Assembly (NCBI GenBank): GCA_951802195.1
Contig: OX637625.1
Coordinates: 372,001-436,000, forward strand
Direction of reading: 5' to 3'
Source of the DNA: Tausonia pullulans
Lineage: Eukaryota; Basidiomycota; Tremellomycetes; Cystofilobasidiales; Mrakiaceae
DNA length: 64,000 nucleotides
Position numbers and translations under genes: made by a program. Below the pieces are notes generated by a model, which saw nothing but the letters and a program-made list of their open reading frames with translations, searched no databases and had not been told where the DNA came from. Shown piece after piece: positions 1 to 10,276 of this stretch (the first letter of the stretch is position 1; each line of letters begins with the position of its first letter).

Positions 1-1166
1 CGAGGCAACGGAGGAGGCGTCCGGAAGGATAGCTCGCGACGAGGCGGAGTCGAGAGAGGCAAAGTCAAGGGAAAGCGAGGGAGGATTCGAGCGCCTACGG
101 ATGGCGGTGTCGAGAGATGGTTCTGGAGAGAGGGAAGCGTTCGAGTGAGACTCAGCAAGTACGAGATAGGATCGACGAAGACGCGCATCGATCTCCGCCG
201 ACGATCGAGAGGGGGAGGAAGGAGCGCGTGCGGGACTGACCTTGACCCTCCTGGGCGAGGCCAGCGAGGACGAGACCGAGCAGGAACTCGGATTTTGTGA
301 TCCTGGGCTTGCTCGACGAGACAATGTTGGCAATCTATCGACGCGAGGCTGGTCAGCGTCCGTCCGGGCCTTGAGTTTGGGGAAGGCGTCAGACGCATAG
401 GGGAAAGACGGCAACCAGGCGCACGGGGCAGCTAAGGGTTCGCAGAAGCAACAGCCCAAGGCAGACACCCAGAAGACACCCATCGGCGTTCAGCCAGATG
501 AGTGTCTTGGTATTTCGGGGGAGAGAGCAGAAAAGAGGACATGTGGAGCACGCGATGATGATGCTCGGCGATGGCCAACGTCCCATCCGTCTTCCTCGCT
601 CGCGGCCTCGTCCGCGTATCATCCCCTGGTCTCTCTTCCTCGTTTCACAGAGATCTTGCCCAAGCACCACCGGACCAGAATGAACCTGGACTCACCCTTT
701 CGAGATCGCTCGATCCCAGACCCGTGCCTCGAAGGATGCGTCCGAGCTGGACGACGCTCAACCCTCCCTCGCCTCGGCCTCCCGGGTCGGCGCGCTCCAG
801 CGCCTCAATATACACCTCTCCGAGTAGTGCCTCGTCAATGATGGGTCCACTACCATTGGCGTTGGAGCTCGCGAAGCCAGAGTTGCCGTTGGCTCCAGCG
901 GGGGTGTCTACGAAGGCCGGAGCGGGCGTTCGCGCTGGGGAAGGCGCGTTCGACCATGGATCGATGTCTGCCGCCGAGGGCATGGGCGGGAAGCTCGTCG
1001 AGGAGGAAGGCACCAGAGGATCATAGGAGGAGAAGGGCGATGCTCCGCCCTGCTGACGAGGTCGGCGAGGGGCGTTGAACCTGGGGAAGGCGGTGGATGG
1101 CGATGAAGGGGTAATAAGCGATCTGAACCAGACGCACCGAGAGCAATCAAGAGACGACACATACAT
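1..1166 (-). CDS. MVP1: Sorting nexin MVP1/SNX8-like, 5' part (gene runs off the left edge)
   Basis: This is the N-terminal part of an Mvp1/SNX8-type sorting nexin, a PX-BAR protein of endosome-to-Golgi sorting. Exons I can join on the minus strand are about 1166-1138, 1086-696, 334-241 and 122-1, with GT-AG introns between them. They encode a Ser/Pro/Gly-rich N-terminus containing FNAPRRPRQ, then the EH-like region of the family (ALERADPGGRGEGG, then GRILRGTGL), continuing across a phase-0 intron as ERIANIVSSSKPRITKSEF and LVLAGLAQEGQ. The order DPxGRGE, then IVSSSKPRITK, then LAQEGQ is typical of Mvp1. The PX and BAR domains would lie beyond position 1. The start is uncertain: the ATG at 1166 with a first intron of about 50 nt is the only upstream ATG that keeps frame. 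Confidence 0.82.
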
Positions 1167-1765
1167 TAGATTAGGGTATGAGTATATGTGCTTGTGCCTG
1201 TGTGTTTGCTGCCCAGATATGATCGACGAGTTCAAGGGCTGCTGATGAGGATCGTAGTTGGAAGTCAAGAAGCGAAGAGCAAGCGACGTCTTTCGCCCTC
1301 ATCCGGCGCAACGCGTCACCACCTCCGGCCATAGTAGCAACGCACACCTAGTTTGTGACAACAAGGACCGAGACGCTGTCAACATTGAGGTTCCTTTCTA
1401 TCCGAAACTAATCAGCAAACCAGATTGCTTGAGTCAGTGGGCTCTTGACTTCAGTAACCTGACGACGCTCAAGAGAGGGCTGCGGGGTGATAATACCCGG
1501 CCAAAAGCATTGTGGGTTGTTTTCCACCAACCGTATTATTTCCGTCCTCCTGCATTCACCAATCTCGAAGACTGCACGCCGTGACGAGGACGGGATGCCT
1601 TGCTGCTCCCAAAAGTGGTAATTGAGGTACGGAATATGCAAGTCGTCCATCTGGTTCTACCTCGGAAAGCCCAACGCATGCATGCGTCGGGAGGATCCCT
1701 TCTCTGCATGTGAAACGGTCTGCAAGAATTTTATACAAAGCTTGATCTTACTCGGTTTGTAAAAG
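1167..1765. other. Intergenic, no gene seen
   Basis: About 600 bp between the start of MVP1 and the first tRNA-Pro gene. Open frames are short, lack family resemblance and are not supported by splice signals. It presumably holds the MVP1 promoter. Confidence 0.5.
1761..1764 (-). terminator. Pol III terminator of tRNA-Pro(AGG) copy A
   Basis: On the minus strand the tRNA 3' end is followed after one base by TTTT, the RNA polymerase III stop signal. Confidence 0.75.
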
Positions 1766-1921
1766 GGTCCGAACCCGGGATTGAACCGAGGACCTCCATG
1801 AAGTGTGGTTTACAGTCGATGGGAATCCGATGAGATGGCCTACCGAGGGCTCACCATCTCACCTTCATCTCACAGACGTCTGGCACCCTAACATGGCGTG
1901 ATACCGCTACACCATCCAGAC
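1766..1921 (-). tRNA. tRNA-Pro(AGG) with an 84-nt intron, copy A
   Basis: The 5' half is 1921-1886 and the 3' half 1801-1766. The intron 1885-1802 interrupts after position 37. The acceptor strands GTCTGGA and TTCGGAC pair with two G-U wobbles. The anticodon stem CCATG/CATGG is perfect, and the loop TTAGGG+T matches proline tRNAs (anticodon AGG). The T-arm is CTCGG-TTCAATC-CCGGG. The A box (TGGTGTAGCGG) and B box (GGTTCAATCCC) are intact. The first 80 bp of 5' flank match those of copy B, so a larger unit was duplicated. Confidence 0.88.
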
Positions 1922-2001
1922 GACAAGAATCATCGACTCTTCTATACGTTTATCCTCTCCCACGAACATCTCACATCACCGCGCTCACCAGGTGACCCAA
2001 A

Positions 2002-2205
2002 CACCATCCCGGTGGTTCGACCAACCCCCCCCCCTCTCACGGCGCCCATCACGCCGTCCGGCCAACCACCATCCCGGTGGTTCGACCAACCCCCTTCCGG
2101 CCAACCACCATCCCGGTGGTTCGACCAACCCCCCCCCCCCCTCACGGCGCCCATCACGCCGTCCGGCCAACCATCCCCAGTGGTTCGGCCAACCCTCTTC
2201 CCACG
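2002..2205. repeat. Tandem repeat inside E1
   Basis: A unit containing CCATCCCGGTGGTTCGACC occurs near 2003, 2068 and 2107, with a diverged form (CCATCCCCAGTGGTTCGGCC) near 2171. Units are separated by C-runs and GGCGCCCATCACGCCGTCC. ACCACC...GGTGGT inside the unit is an inverted repeat. Confidence 0.75.
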
Positions 2206-2333
2206 GCACCTCGCCCGACGTTCTCGCGCTCGGTCATGTCCGCTCTCCCTCTATCTAGCTACAACTCGCTATCTCTCATAGGGTTACCTCGTTCTCCACG
2301 TATAACTCATGACTTAAATACAAAAAAAACAAA
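2002..2333 (+). repeat. Poly(A)-tailed retroposon copy E1, 80 bp upstream of tRNA-Pro A
   Basis: The element starts where the 5' flank of tRNA-Pro A stops matching that of copy B. It ends in a conserved 3' module (CTCATAGGGTTACCTCG, then TATAACTCATGACTT) followed by AATAC and an A-rich tail at 2321-2332. The same 3' module recurs at 2738-2848, 17500-17562, 27050-27150 (inverse) and 31254-31350 (inverse). Of these, the copy at 27050-27246 matches most closely over its full length. No protein-coding capacity is visible. It could be a SINE or the 5'-truncated end of a LINE. Confidence 0.7.
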
Positions 2334-2737
2334 CGTCGCCTCCAGACGTTTGTCTGCCCGACACCGTCGCCGCCGAGGGCGGTCTTCCTCTTCCACTGTA
2401 TCTTTGTAGCCCGGACGTAATGTTTCGTCCGAAGGCGGAGGTACAGCAAGATCGCAGCCCTCGACCCTGTCACGGACGAGGAGATCCGCAAGATCGCGTC
2501 CACAATCCGGCAGACACACTGGCAATCGAGCACGAGGTGCATGGCTGGCAGTGGCCAGGTGGATAGGGCTGCGGTTGGCGCCGTCATCGATCCTAGGTGG
2601 AAAGCAGGTCAAGGGAGGTGAAATATGGAGGTCCATAGCCACTGCTTGATGTAGCTGGTCATCTTAATATCTTCCCTTTTCTAATGGGCCTATGTCCATA
2701 ACCCATCCTTTGCTTTCCTTCCTCTTCTCCTTTCATC

Positions 2738-2848
2738 TCCGCTCTCCCTCTATCTAGCTGCGAATCGCTATCTCTCATAGGGTTACTTCGTCCTCTACGT
2801 ATAACTCATGAATTGAATACAAATAAATAAATAAATCAAAAATCAAAA
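2738..2848 (+). repeat. Poly(A)-tailed retroposon copy E2
   Basis: It shares the 3' module with E1 (CCGCTCTCCCTCTATCTAGC, CTCATAGGGTTAC, ACGTATAACTCATGA) and ends in an A-rich tail of AAAT repeats at about 2817-2848. It lies outside E1 relative to the tRNA gene, so it is probably the older insertion. The 35 bp near 2660-2695 upstream of E2 also match sequence beside copy E4 near 26955-27005. Confidence 0.65.
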
Positions 2849-2965
2849 AAGTCGGTCGGTCGTTAGGACAGTCGGCGTCTGACTGTGGTCTTTTCTTTTC
2901 TTCCCCCTTGCTCTTCCCTCCCCACCTATATACTCTCCTTCCCCTTCCTCCCCGACGTCGACGGC
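2849..2965 (+). repeat. Repeat fragment shared with the 5' part of E3
   Basis: GTCGGTCGGTCGTT, then GGACAGTC, GCGTCTGACT and a pyrimidine-rich stretch up to CCTTCCTCC match 17393-17500, where the sequence directly follows the 84-bp flank of tRNA-Pro B. Here it is separated from its tRNA by E1 and E2. Confidence 0.6.
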
Positions 2966-3076
2966 GTGATTAGCGACCAGCGCTCGACACCTGGGCCTGT
3001 CTCCGCCATCTCTTTATGGATAGACGCGGGTCCAAGCACGCACAAGAGCAGCGAGACAAAGACGAACGAAGACAGA

Positions 3077-3095
3077 CCCCCCCCCCCCCCCCCCC
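3077..3095. repeat. Homopolymer of 19 C
   Basis: An uninterrupted run of 19 cytosines next to the duplicated tRNA-Met block. Confidence 0.95.
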
Positions 3096-3271
3096 TCCCC
3101 GGTTGCCGATCTGCCTGTATATATCGGTCACTGGATACAATGCGCGAGCTCGCTTTGCGCGCGCGCGTCCCAACGCATCCCATGCATCCCCCGCCTTGAC
3201 CAGCAGAAATTGGGCGACCAAGCGACTGAATGATCACGTGACCAAGCGACGAAGGAAAAGGAAAGAAAAGG

Positions 3272-3276
3272 AAAAA
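3272..3276 (-). terminator. Pol III terminator of permuted tRNA-Met copy 1
   Basis: TTTTT on the minus strand, 21 nt after the end of the 5' half. Confidence 0.75.
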
Positions 3277-3297
3277 GGAAGACGAAGCGCTGCAGCA

Positions 3298-3374
3298 TAT
3301 GAGCCCGACACGCTACCATTGCGCCAGCCCGCAGTTAGTTGCGGGCTCCAGTTTCGATCTGGAAACCTTCGGGT
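3298..3374 (-). tRNA. Circularly permuted tRNA-Met(CAU), copy 1
   Basis: Read on the minus strand, the 3' half comes first (3374-3339) and the 5' half second (3333-3298), with a 5-nt linker between. All stems and loops are identical to copy 2 at 11989-12065, where the parts are described in detail. A TATA-like stretch at 3423-3432 lies about 50 bp upstream. Either copy, or neither, may be the functional gene. The identical sequence, intact promoter boxes and terminator argue against simple decay. Confidence 0.85.
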
Positions 3375-3482
3375 GTCTAGGTGCAAGCAACTGCATCTTC
3401 CTGGGAAAGTTGCTCTAGAGTCGGTATATAACTCGCTCACTAGAATGCCGACCCATATATTCGACACGGCGTGAGTTCATAT

Positions 3483-3794
3483 CCTCAGTCGGTCAGTTCA
3501 GTCCTTGAGTATTTCTTCTATTGCCATAGAAATAATGGTACGGGCTGTGCAAAGGTGGTTGAGCGATACCTGCGTAACTACGCCAGGCAGGGGAAAATCT
3601 TTAGCTCTCAGATCAAGAAATCCTGTATTTCAATTCTTCATCCCTCGATGCAAGTCGCGGATGGGACGAGGTGAAGCGAGAAAAGTGATGTTGAGCGCTG
3701 GTTCTGCCTTACAACCGCAAATCCCTTAGCACCATTGCTCTACTTCGACCTATCCTCGCAAGGAAGATAAACATAACGCATCATGGGTCTGGAC
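3483..3794. other. Intergenic, 3' flank of the PPIL2-like gene
   Basis: No gene seen. It follows the duplicate block and leads into the end of the cyclophilin gene. Confidence 0.5.
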
Positions 3795-6625
3795 CTACCA
3801 AGCCGAGAAATCACCAAACCCTCCACCGGCACCCTTCCGTTTCTTCGCCGGCGCTCCTCCGCCACCTCCGGCTCCGAACCCTTCAGTCACCCTCCCCTTC
3901 GCCGCTGCCAACTCCGCGGGTGTCGGCGGCTTCTCCCCCGCACCTCCAGCAGCAGCCGCCGACCCAGCAGCCAGATACTTCCCCACCCCGCCTCCAACCC
4001 CGCTCAGCAAGACATCCTCCTCAATGCCCCGCTTGTTCGCCGCCTTCTTCTCTTTCATCTGATCAAGATCCTCCCCAAACCACGATGTACGATCAGCTTC
4101 CCTCTCGAGGCGCGTCTTCTCACGCTGAGCGTCGGCCGAGGCGAGTTGGTCGCGGGCGGCAAGGCGATTCGCCAGGCGTTTCTTGCTGTGAGGGGGAGAC
4201 GGATGAGCGAAGAGGAATTAAGTGAGGGGGAGGGGGAACAGCAAGGAGCGGAGAAGGGATGATAAGACGTACAATGCCTCATAAGGGTCTTGGAAGCTGG
4301 AGTTGAGAGCCATCAATCGGCTGCGCTGGAGGGAGGGGAGAAAGAGAAAACGCACATTTCGACATTGAGAATCTTGATCTCCTTCAACGGTCGGTCGTTC
4401 GACCTGTCCGAGGGCACGGCCTCTATCTTGTCGAGGACCTCATTACCGCCGACGAGCGAGCCGAAAACGGTGTCTGATCGAAAAAAATGGGACTGTAAGA
4501 GTTCGCAAAGACGGGGTAAAGCAGAGGGGAGAGAACAGGCCTCACGCTTGCCGTCTGTGGAAGAACAAGTCAGTCAGTCACTAGCATACTTAGTTAAAGG
4601 TAGATCGCTACTTACCAAGGTGGGGCGTCTTCCGGAAGGCGATAAAGAACTGCGATCTAGAGGGGATGACGACGATAACCATCAGACCGAGTCGCCATAC
4701 GTAAGAAAACGCGTACACTCACCCGTTCGTGCCAGCGCCGTGGTTCGCCATCGACAACACACCCCTCTCCTCATGCTTGAGCGCGCCCTTGAGGTCGTAC
4801 TCGTCCCGGAAGGGGTTGCCCCAGTACGACTGACCGCCGGCGCCTGTGCCTGTAGGATCGCCGCCCTGGACCCTGGGTCACGAGGCAGAATTAGGCGGGG
4901 GGTAATAAAGATAAAGAAGAAGCAAAAGACCTCACATGAATCCGGGAATGTTGCGATGGAAGATGACACTGCGACAAGGGCATCAGTGAAAAGACGGGGA
5001 GCGACATAGAAGCCCAACCCATATGACTCACTCGTCGTACTTGCCCTCCTTCGCGAGCATCATAAAGTTGTAGCACGTCTTGGGGGCCTGGGTTTGCAAC
5101 GTGTCAGATGACATGTCCTCCTGTCGAAAGGGAAAGGGCGGGAAACGCACCTTGTCACAGTGAAGCTCGTAGTTCAGCGTCCCGAGGTTGGTGTTGATAC
5201 GAAGGTAGCCCTTGCGCTTGGCACGGTCTTTCTCCTTGACGAAGCCCGAGATCTCGTCGAACATGACTAGGTAGAGCGTAGGGAAGTGAGTTCGAGAGCA
5301 CTATCACAGTGAGGGCTTGCTGACTCACACTCCTCTTCGTCGATGAGCGCCTTCTCTGACTTTGTGTGGAGGTCCACACCCGTCGAGGTGAAGGAAGCTG
5401 CCGCGCGTCCGGTTGAGTACGGCGCAGCATTGTCTTTAAATCGGCTCTCTGTCAGTATCGAGCGCGGGTCGTGGCAAGCAGGAAAAGCTCGAGATTTACA
5501 AGGCGTCGAGGTATCGATCGGTTTTGTGGCAACGATGCCGACCTTCTTGGGCTGCGACGTTGACGCGACCGGCATCGAAGGTGTGTTCTGGTGATATCAA
5601 GACAAAGCTTAAGGATATACACGAGATTGTGCGTGGAAAAAAGAGACACACCTTGGCGGCGACTTGCGCAAGGATCTTGGCCGCACTCCCGCTTGCGCCA
5701 ACGTTAATGCCGCTCAGACGGTCCTCATCCTTGGCCGCCTTTGCCGACTTGTTTGTCTTCACATAATCGAACTCTGAGAGCGTGCGCGTGCTCATGTTGT
5801 GCGGATCCTAAGTGTGGGCGACAGGCGCAAGTCAGAGACTGACTTTGTACACACCTAAACCCTCACCGCTGGAGAAGAAAGCCGTCTGCACCTGGAGATT
5901 GACGATGTCTGCGCGAGTGAACTTCTCGTCCGTGATAAGATCCCGCCAACTCTTTGCCTTGATGCAGAGCCTCTCGATCGACTCGTACGCAAAGACGTTA
6001 CCCGTGTTTGCGATGAAAACGATGTGCGTGTGAGGCGTGAAGGACTTGAAAGTGACCGGGTCCGAGTAGACGTTGTTGGTCGAATTGCGGTGGAAGTGGA
6101 GTTTGATGAGGTCTGATGTAGCCAGGGGTCGACCGGTGACGGGGTCTAGACAGGATGTCAAGGGAGGGAGCAGACGCGTGAGCGAGAGAGACGCGTCGTC
6201 GCTAGTCGACACGATTCAACGTTAACGAGGATGCAACGTACTCAAGCCATACTTCTTGATGTAGGGCAGGATGCTGAGCGTGGGAGATCCTCCGTATTAG
6301 CCAGATGCGTGCTAAGGTTGGCGGCTGACAACTCACTTGAGCAGGTCGAAGACATTGGCCGTTCCGTCGTCTTCCCGAACTGCAACGGGGACCTCGAACG
6401 GCTGGAGACTGAGCGCACAGCAGTCGAACGGGAGCCTCTCGAATTCGTGAGTCTTCTTGGGCCCCTGGAATCCGCCCGAGCCGGCGGTGTGGCCACCAGC
6501 GGCGTGTTCCAAGCTGGGAAGGGAGCGCGCGCGTCGGGATCAGAAAGTATCTGGCGGACATAATGGCACATGCGGGTGTAGAGGACTGACTGGGTTACGT
6601 AGAGCTTGTCCGAGCCGTGTCCCAT
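3795..6625 (-). CDS. U-box peptidyl-prolyl isomerase (PPIL2/CYP60 family)
   Basis: Nuclear cyclophilin with a U-box, an E3-ligase-like protein associated with the spliceosome in other eukaryotes. The ATG at 6625 gives [12 protein letters not shown], the family start. Exons then encode the U-box region ([20 protein letters not shown] and onward), [35 protein letters not shown], then [13 protein letters not shown]. The cyclophilin domain follows: [74 protein letters not shown]. The protein ends in a Gly/Ala-rich stretch and GFGDFSAW, the family C-terminus. At least nine introns. It is divergent from the CorA-like gene, 187 bp from its ATG. Confidence 0.93.
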
Positions 6626-6812
6626 GGTGCCGTCTGTTTGGGCGCGGTGGAGGTTGGGCGTGAGCGAGGGATGCGTCGAAAGGGAGGAGACCTCTCTTGA
6701 GCGTATGGACCGCCGCCTTTCGCCCAGGCGGACTCAAGCGAGAACACATTAAGGACGCGTTTAGATCAGCCGTCAATACCTCCCGCCCTTTCTCTTGCCC
6801 TTCACCCCCATC

Positions 6813-9800
6813 ATGATCCCCTACATCAATACACGACGCGCCCGAGCCCGCAGGTCAGCCGAGCTCCGCCGGCGCGAAGACGAGACACCGAGCCCCCCAC
6901 ACGATGCTGCCCTTGTCCGCGAGTCGCGTGGCGCCGCTGCCGCTCCTGGTGCTTCCTCTTCGTCGCCCACTCGTCCTCCCATCTCTCCTCTCTCCTCGCC
7001 CCCGGCCGCAAACAAGCAGCCCCTTCCAACAACGAGCCCCTCGACACCCCCAGCAAAGTACCCCATCCATCGAGCCTACACTGCACCTGCGCCTGCGCCG
7101 CCCGTCCCAGCCGAGCAGACGGCATCGACGCTAGTGCCGAACCCACGCGAGGGAGAGGCAAGCTCAGCGTCCTCGAGTGACATCATTCCCCTAGCGGACT
7201 CATCCGCCGTCGACGACCCTCATGGAGCGCGTCTCCAGCGGGTGTCGAACAGAGTAAGTGCCCTCCGGGCCGTGAGTTCCTTTGGGTCCGGGTCCCCCCA
7301 TATCGACTGGGCGAGCAGCTCGCTCGGTGCAGAGTGAGTCCTTCGCACGCGTTCGCATGACAAAAGCGCGGCCCGTTTCATTCATGCGCGTCTGACTTCG
7401 CCCCGGTCTCGGCTACCAGGCCCGGCATCGACCCTGAGAAGGCCCAATTCAAGGATATGAACGGCCCGGCCAACGTTCAAGTCATCGACTGGTGTTCGGA
7501 GAGGGTCCAGAAGAGGTCGTTTGGAGCGGCCGACTTTGTGCAGTGGTTCCTCCATCAGGGAGGCTCGCAGCGACCAACTTGGTCCAAGTGTCGGTGGATC
7601 AACGTGCGTAGGGGTCCCATGTACAAGAGAGACCATCACACTGAACCGAACGATTTGTTCAGATGGACGGCCTCCAATGGTCGGTCGTTCGCGAGGTTGC
7701 CCTTCATTTCAAACTGCAGTGTGTCCTGAAACCGCGCTCGCGCAGACCGTTCGTTCCTGATCTGGCCCAAAATCATCCCCAAGTCCCCTCGCGCTCGAGG
7801 ACGGCATCAAGTTTGCCTCCCACTCGCATTCCAAGGCCGACTGGTACGCCGACCAGCTCTTCGTCCGGCTGCTCGTCCACTCAGTCTCCCCCTCGCCGCT
7901 CAACCCTGTACCGGAGGGGGAGAAGCGTCGCCAATCCGGTCCCGTCCAGACGGCTCTTAAGTCTCTGGGGCTAGATCGCTCCTCTCGGCATGCCAGGGAC
8001 GTCTTGAACGGCGATACGGAGAATCTCGGGACGTTCACGGATGAGCCGGAGCATTCGAGGCACGATGACGACGATGACGGGTATCTCCTCGCCAACGGCG
8101 ACAAGAGTGGGAGCCAGAGTGGGGATGAATTTCAGGACGAGAGACTTGAGGAGCAGCTTGCCGCTAAGGCCGTTGTCAACCATCTCTCTGCGAAATTCAG
8201 GGTGAGAAGGACCGCGCTCGTACAGCTCGCTGTCATCGCTTCCTCTCTTACTCAACCTATCCTCACAGGTCCAAGTTGACCGCCAGCAGATGTCCATGTT
8301 CCTCCTACCTCAAGGCACCTTTATCTCTATCTTCACCCACTCAGGCCAGCTCCTCACCGAGTCGATCGTTGAGCGGATTCGAACACCCGGGACGATGCTC
8401 CGATCTTCTGAGGACGCATCGATGCTGCTGCAGGCAATGCTCGACGTCGCTGTTGACGAGTGCATTGAGATTACTGAGGAGTTCAGACGGGAGCTTGACA
8501 TTCTTGAGGGGCGGGCGCTCGTAAGTAGGGGACTCAGGACTAGCTTCTTGTTGCTTCGGTTCATGTTGAGATGTTATCTCTATCCCACCAGATCAACCCC
8601 GACATCAGCGCTGTCCGACATCTCCATGTTCTCTCCGGCCAGCTGCTCATGTACGCATGCAAACCCATCGATGTGAATTTTGCCCCTGCTGACCCATGCT
8701 CCTTTGCACATAGGCTCAAGCGCACGCTCACGCCTGTCCAGTCGCTCCTCAACGGTCTCCGGCACCACGACATCGAGCGCACCCGAGCGGCCCGCAATTA
8801 CACCAAGTCGACACTCACGGTCGATACGGCCCGCATGGAAGGCTACCTCTCTCCGACTGCCAAGCTGTATCTCAACGAGCAAGCCTGACACCTCTTTCCT
8901 TCCATGCATGTTCGGGAGGCTGATATAATCTTCGCTCTCCAGTGTTAACGACCAGTAAGTTTCCCCCTGGGATGAAGGAACGCCTCCGTGCTTACACCAG
9001 CTCTCTTGGTTCGCAAGCATCGAGTCCGTCCTCAGCTCGCTCGAGCTCTTCTCCCAGATGGCCGACAACATTGTCGACTTGTGAATGGCCTTGTCCGTTG
9101 GCGTGCGCTCAATTGCTGACGCCCTATCTCGACCACAGCATCTTCAACTCGCTTTCCTTCGCCAAGTGCGTACCATACCATTGTGTACCTTGAACTTAAA
9201 TAGGAGACTGACTTGAGTTTCTTTCTCCCACAGTAACGAGTCCATGAAGTGCGCTCCGATATTGTGTGCGCGCGCTTTGACTCTTGCTGACTCCTAGCCA
9301 CGACCACAGGTGGCTCACCTTCATCACTATCATCTTTCTTCCCCTCACCTTCATCTCTGGCATCTTCGGCATGAATGCAAGTCCCTCGTTATGGCATCCA
9401 TGACCGCAAGACTGACTGATGCCCTGGGCCGCTAGTTCGCCATCTTCCCTGAAATTGGCCTTTTCCCAGAGGGAACGAAGCCCTACGGACCGAACCAGAA
9501 CGGGGATATTGCCTATTTCTGGAAGGTGAGCAAGCAACCGCATAATATGACGAGTTCGAGCTGGGCTGATTTCCCTGCTCTAACTCTAGATCTGCGGTAG
9601 GTTGCGAGCGATCCCAGTCTCGTTCATAAGCGCACGTGTAGACCAACACCCTCCCATTCAGGTCCCCTCACGGCAGCCCTTATCGGTCTCATCTTCATCG
9701 CCACCTTCGGCACGTCCGTCGTCAGCTGGGGCAGGCGCATCCTGCACCGAATCGAGAAACATGTACATCCCGGGCCATCGAAGTATGGCGGCAAGACTGA

Positions 9801-9898
9801 CTGGCTGACCCTCAATCTGTTCCGACATGTGTGTCTAGAAACACCGCAAGGTCATCCGTGGGATCCGACGGGGCAAGACGCGGAGAAAGCAGGCGTGA
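6813..9898 (+). CDS. CorA-like Mg2+ transporter family protein
   Basis: Fungal CorA-family membrane protein, probably a divalent-cation transporter. The N-terminus (MIPYINTRRARARRS) is basic and then Ser/Pro-rich. The soluble domain begins VQVIDWCSERVQKRSF and RPTWSKCRWINV, then DGLQWSVV. Later exons give VDRQQMSMFLLPQGTFISIF, AMLDVAVDECIEI, HLHVLSGQLLMLKRTLTPVQ and MEGYLSPTAKLYLNEQ. The C-terminus has two transmembrane helices: TFITIIFLPLTFISGIFGMN, with the diagnostic GMN motif, and PLTAALIGLIFIATFG. It ends in a short basic tail (KHRKVIRGIRRGKTRRKQ). Many short introns, some near 50 nt. It resembles fungal CorA domain proteins of the Mnr2/Alr type; which transporter it is cannot be decided here. 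Confidence 0.88.
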
Positions 9899-10276
9899 TG
9901 CAGCTCGATGGCGTGCGGTTGATGATGCCATATGCTCATGTCCCTCGCCGCGCTCGCGCGCGCACGAAGGCAAGCCGGCCTCTCCATATTTTCTTTGTTC
10001 TGATATGAACAGCCGGCCGGCTCCTCCCATTTCTTGGTCCAGTGGAACGCTGAGACGCGAGGGCCGGATTGATAATATATTCCTCACGTGACAAAGCCGG
10101 TTCCCAAGGCCTCCCTCCGGGTCGGGGTCCATGGGCCGAGGGGGAAACACGCTGAAGCGGCGCACGAGCGGCGGCCAAGCGGTCCCAAGCGCCGGCTGGA
10201 CGGACAGGCCATGCCGCCCGCAAACCACCACGACAACCTTCTCTCTTTCTTTCCTTTCTCCTCTCCCTATCTCCTC
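9899..10276. other. Intergenic, FMN1 promoter region
   Basis: 378 bp without a gene. It is pyrimidine-rich just before the FMN1 ATG. Confidence 0.5.

Larger units (their letters stand above)
3114..3482 (-). repeat. Inverted duplicate block, copy 1 (permuted tRNA-Met)
   Basis: The reverse complement matches 11881-12249 almost perfectly. By eye I find three substitutions and one 4-bp (TATA) indel. The block carries the permuted tRNA-Met gene with its leader and trailer. The sequences outside are unrelated. Confidence 0.92.

Noticed and set aside
3077-3095. C19 run as a telomere-like or origin signal
   Set aside because: It is a plain homopolymer at the edge of a repeat-rich spacer; nothing else supports such a role.
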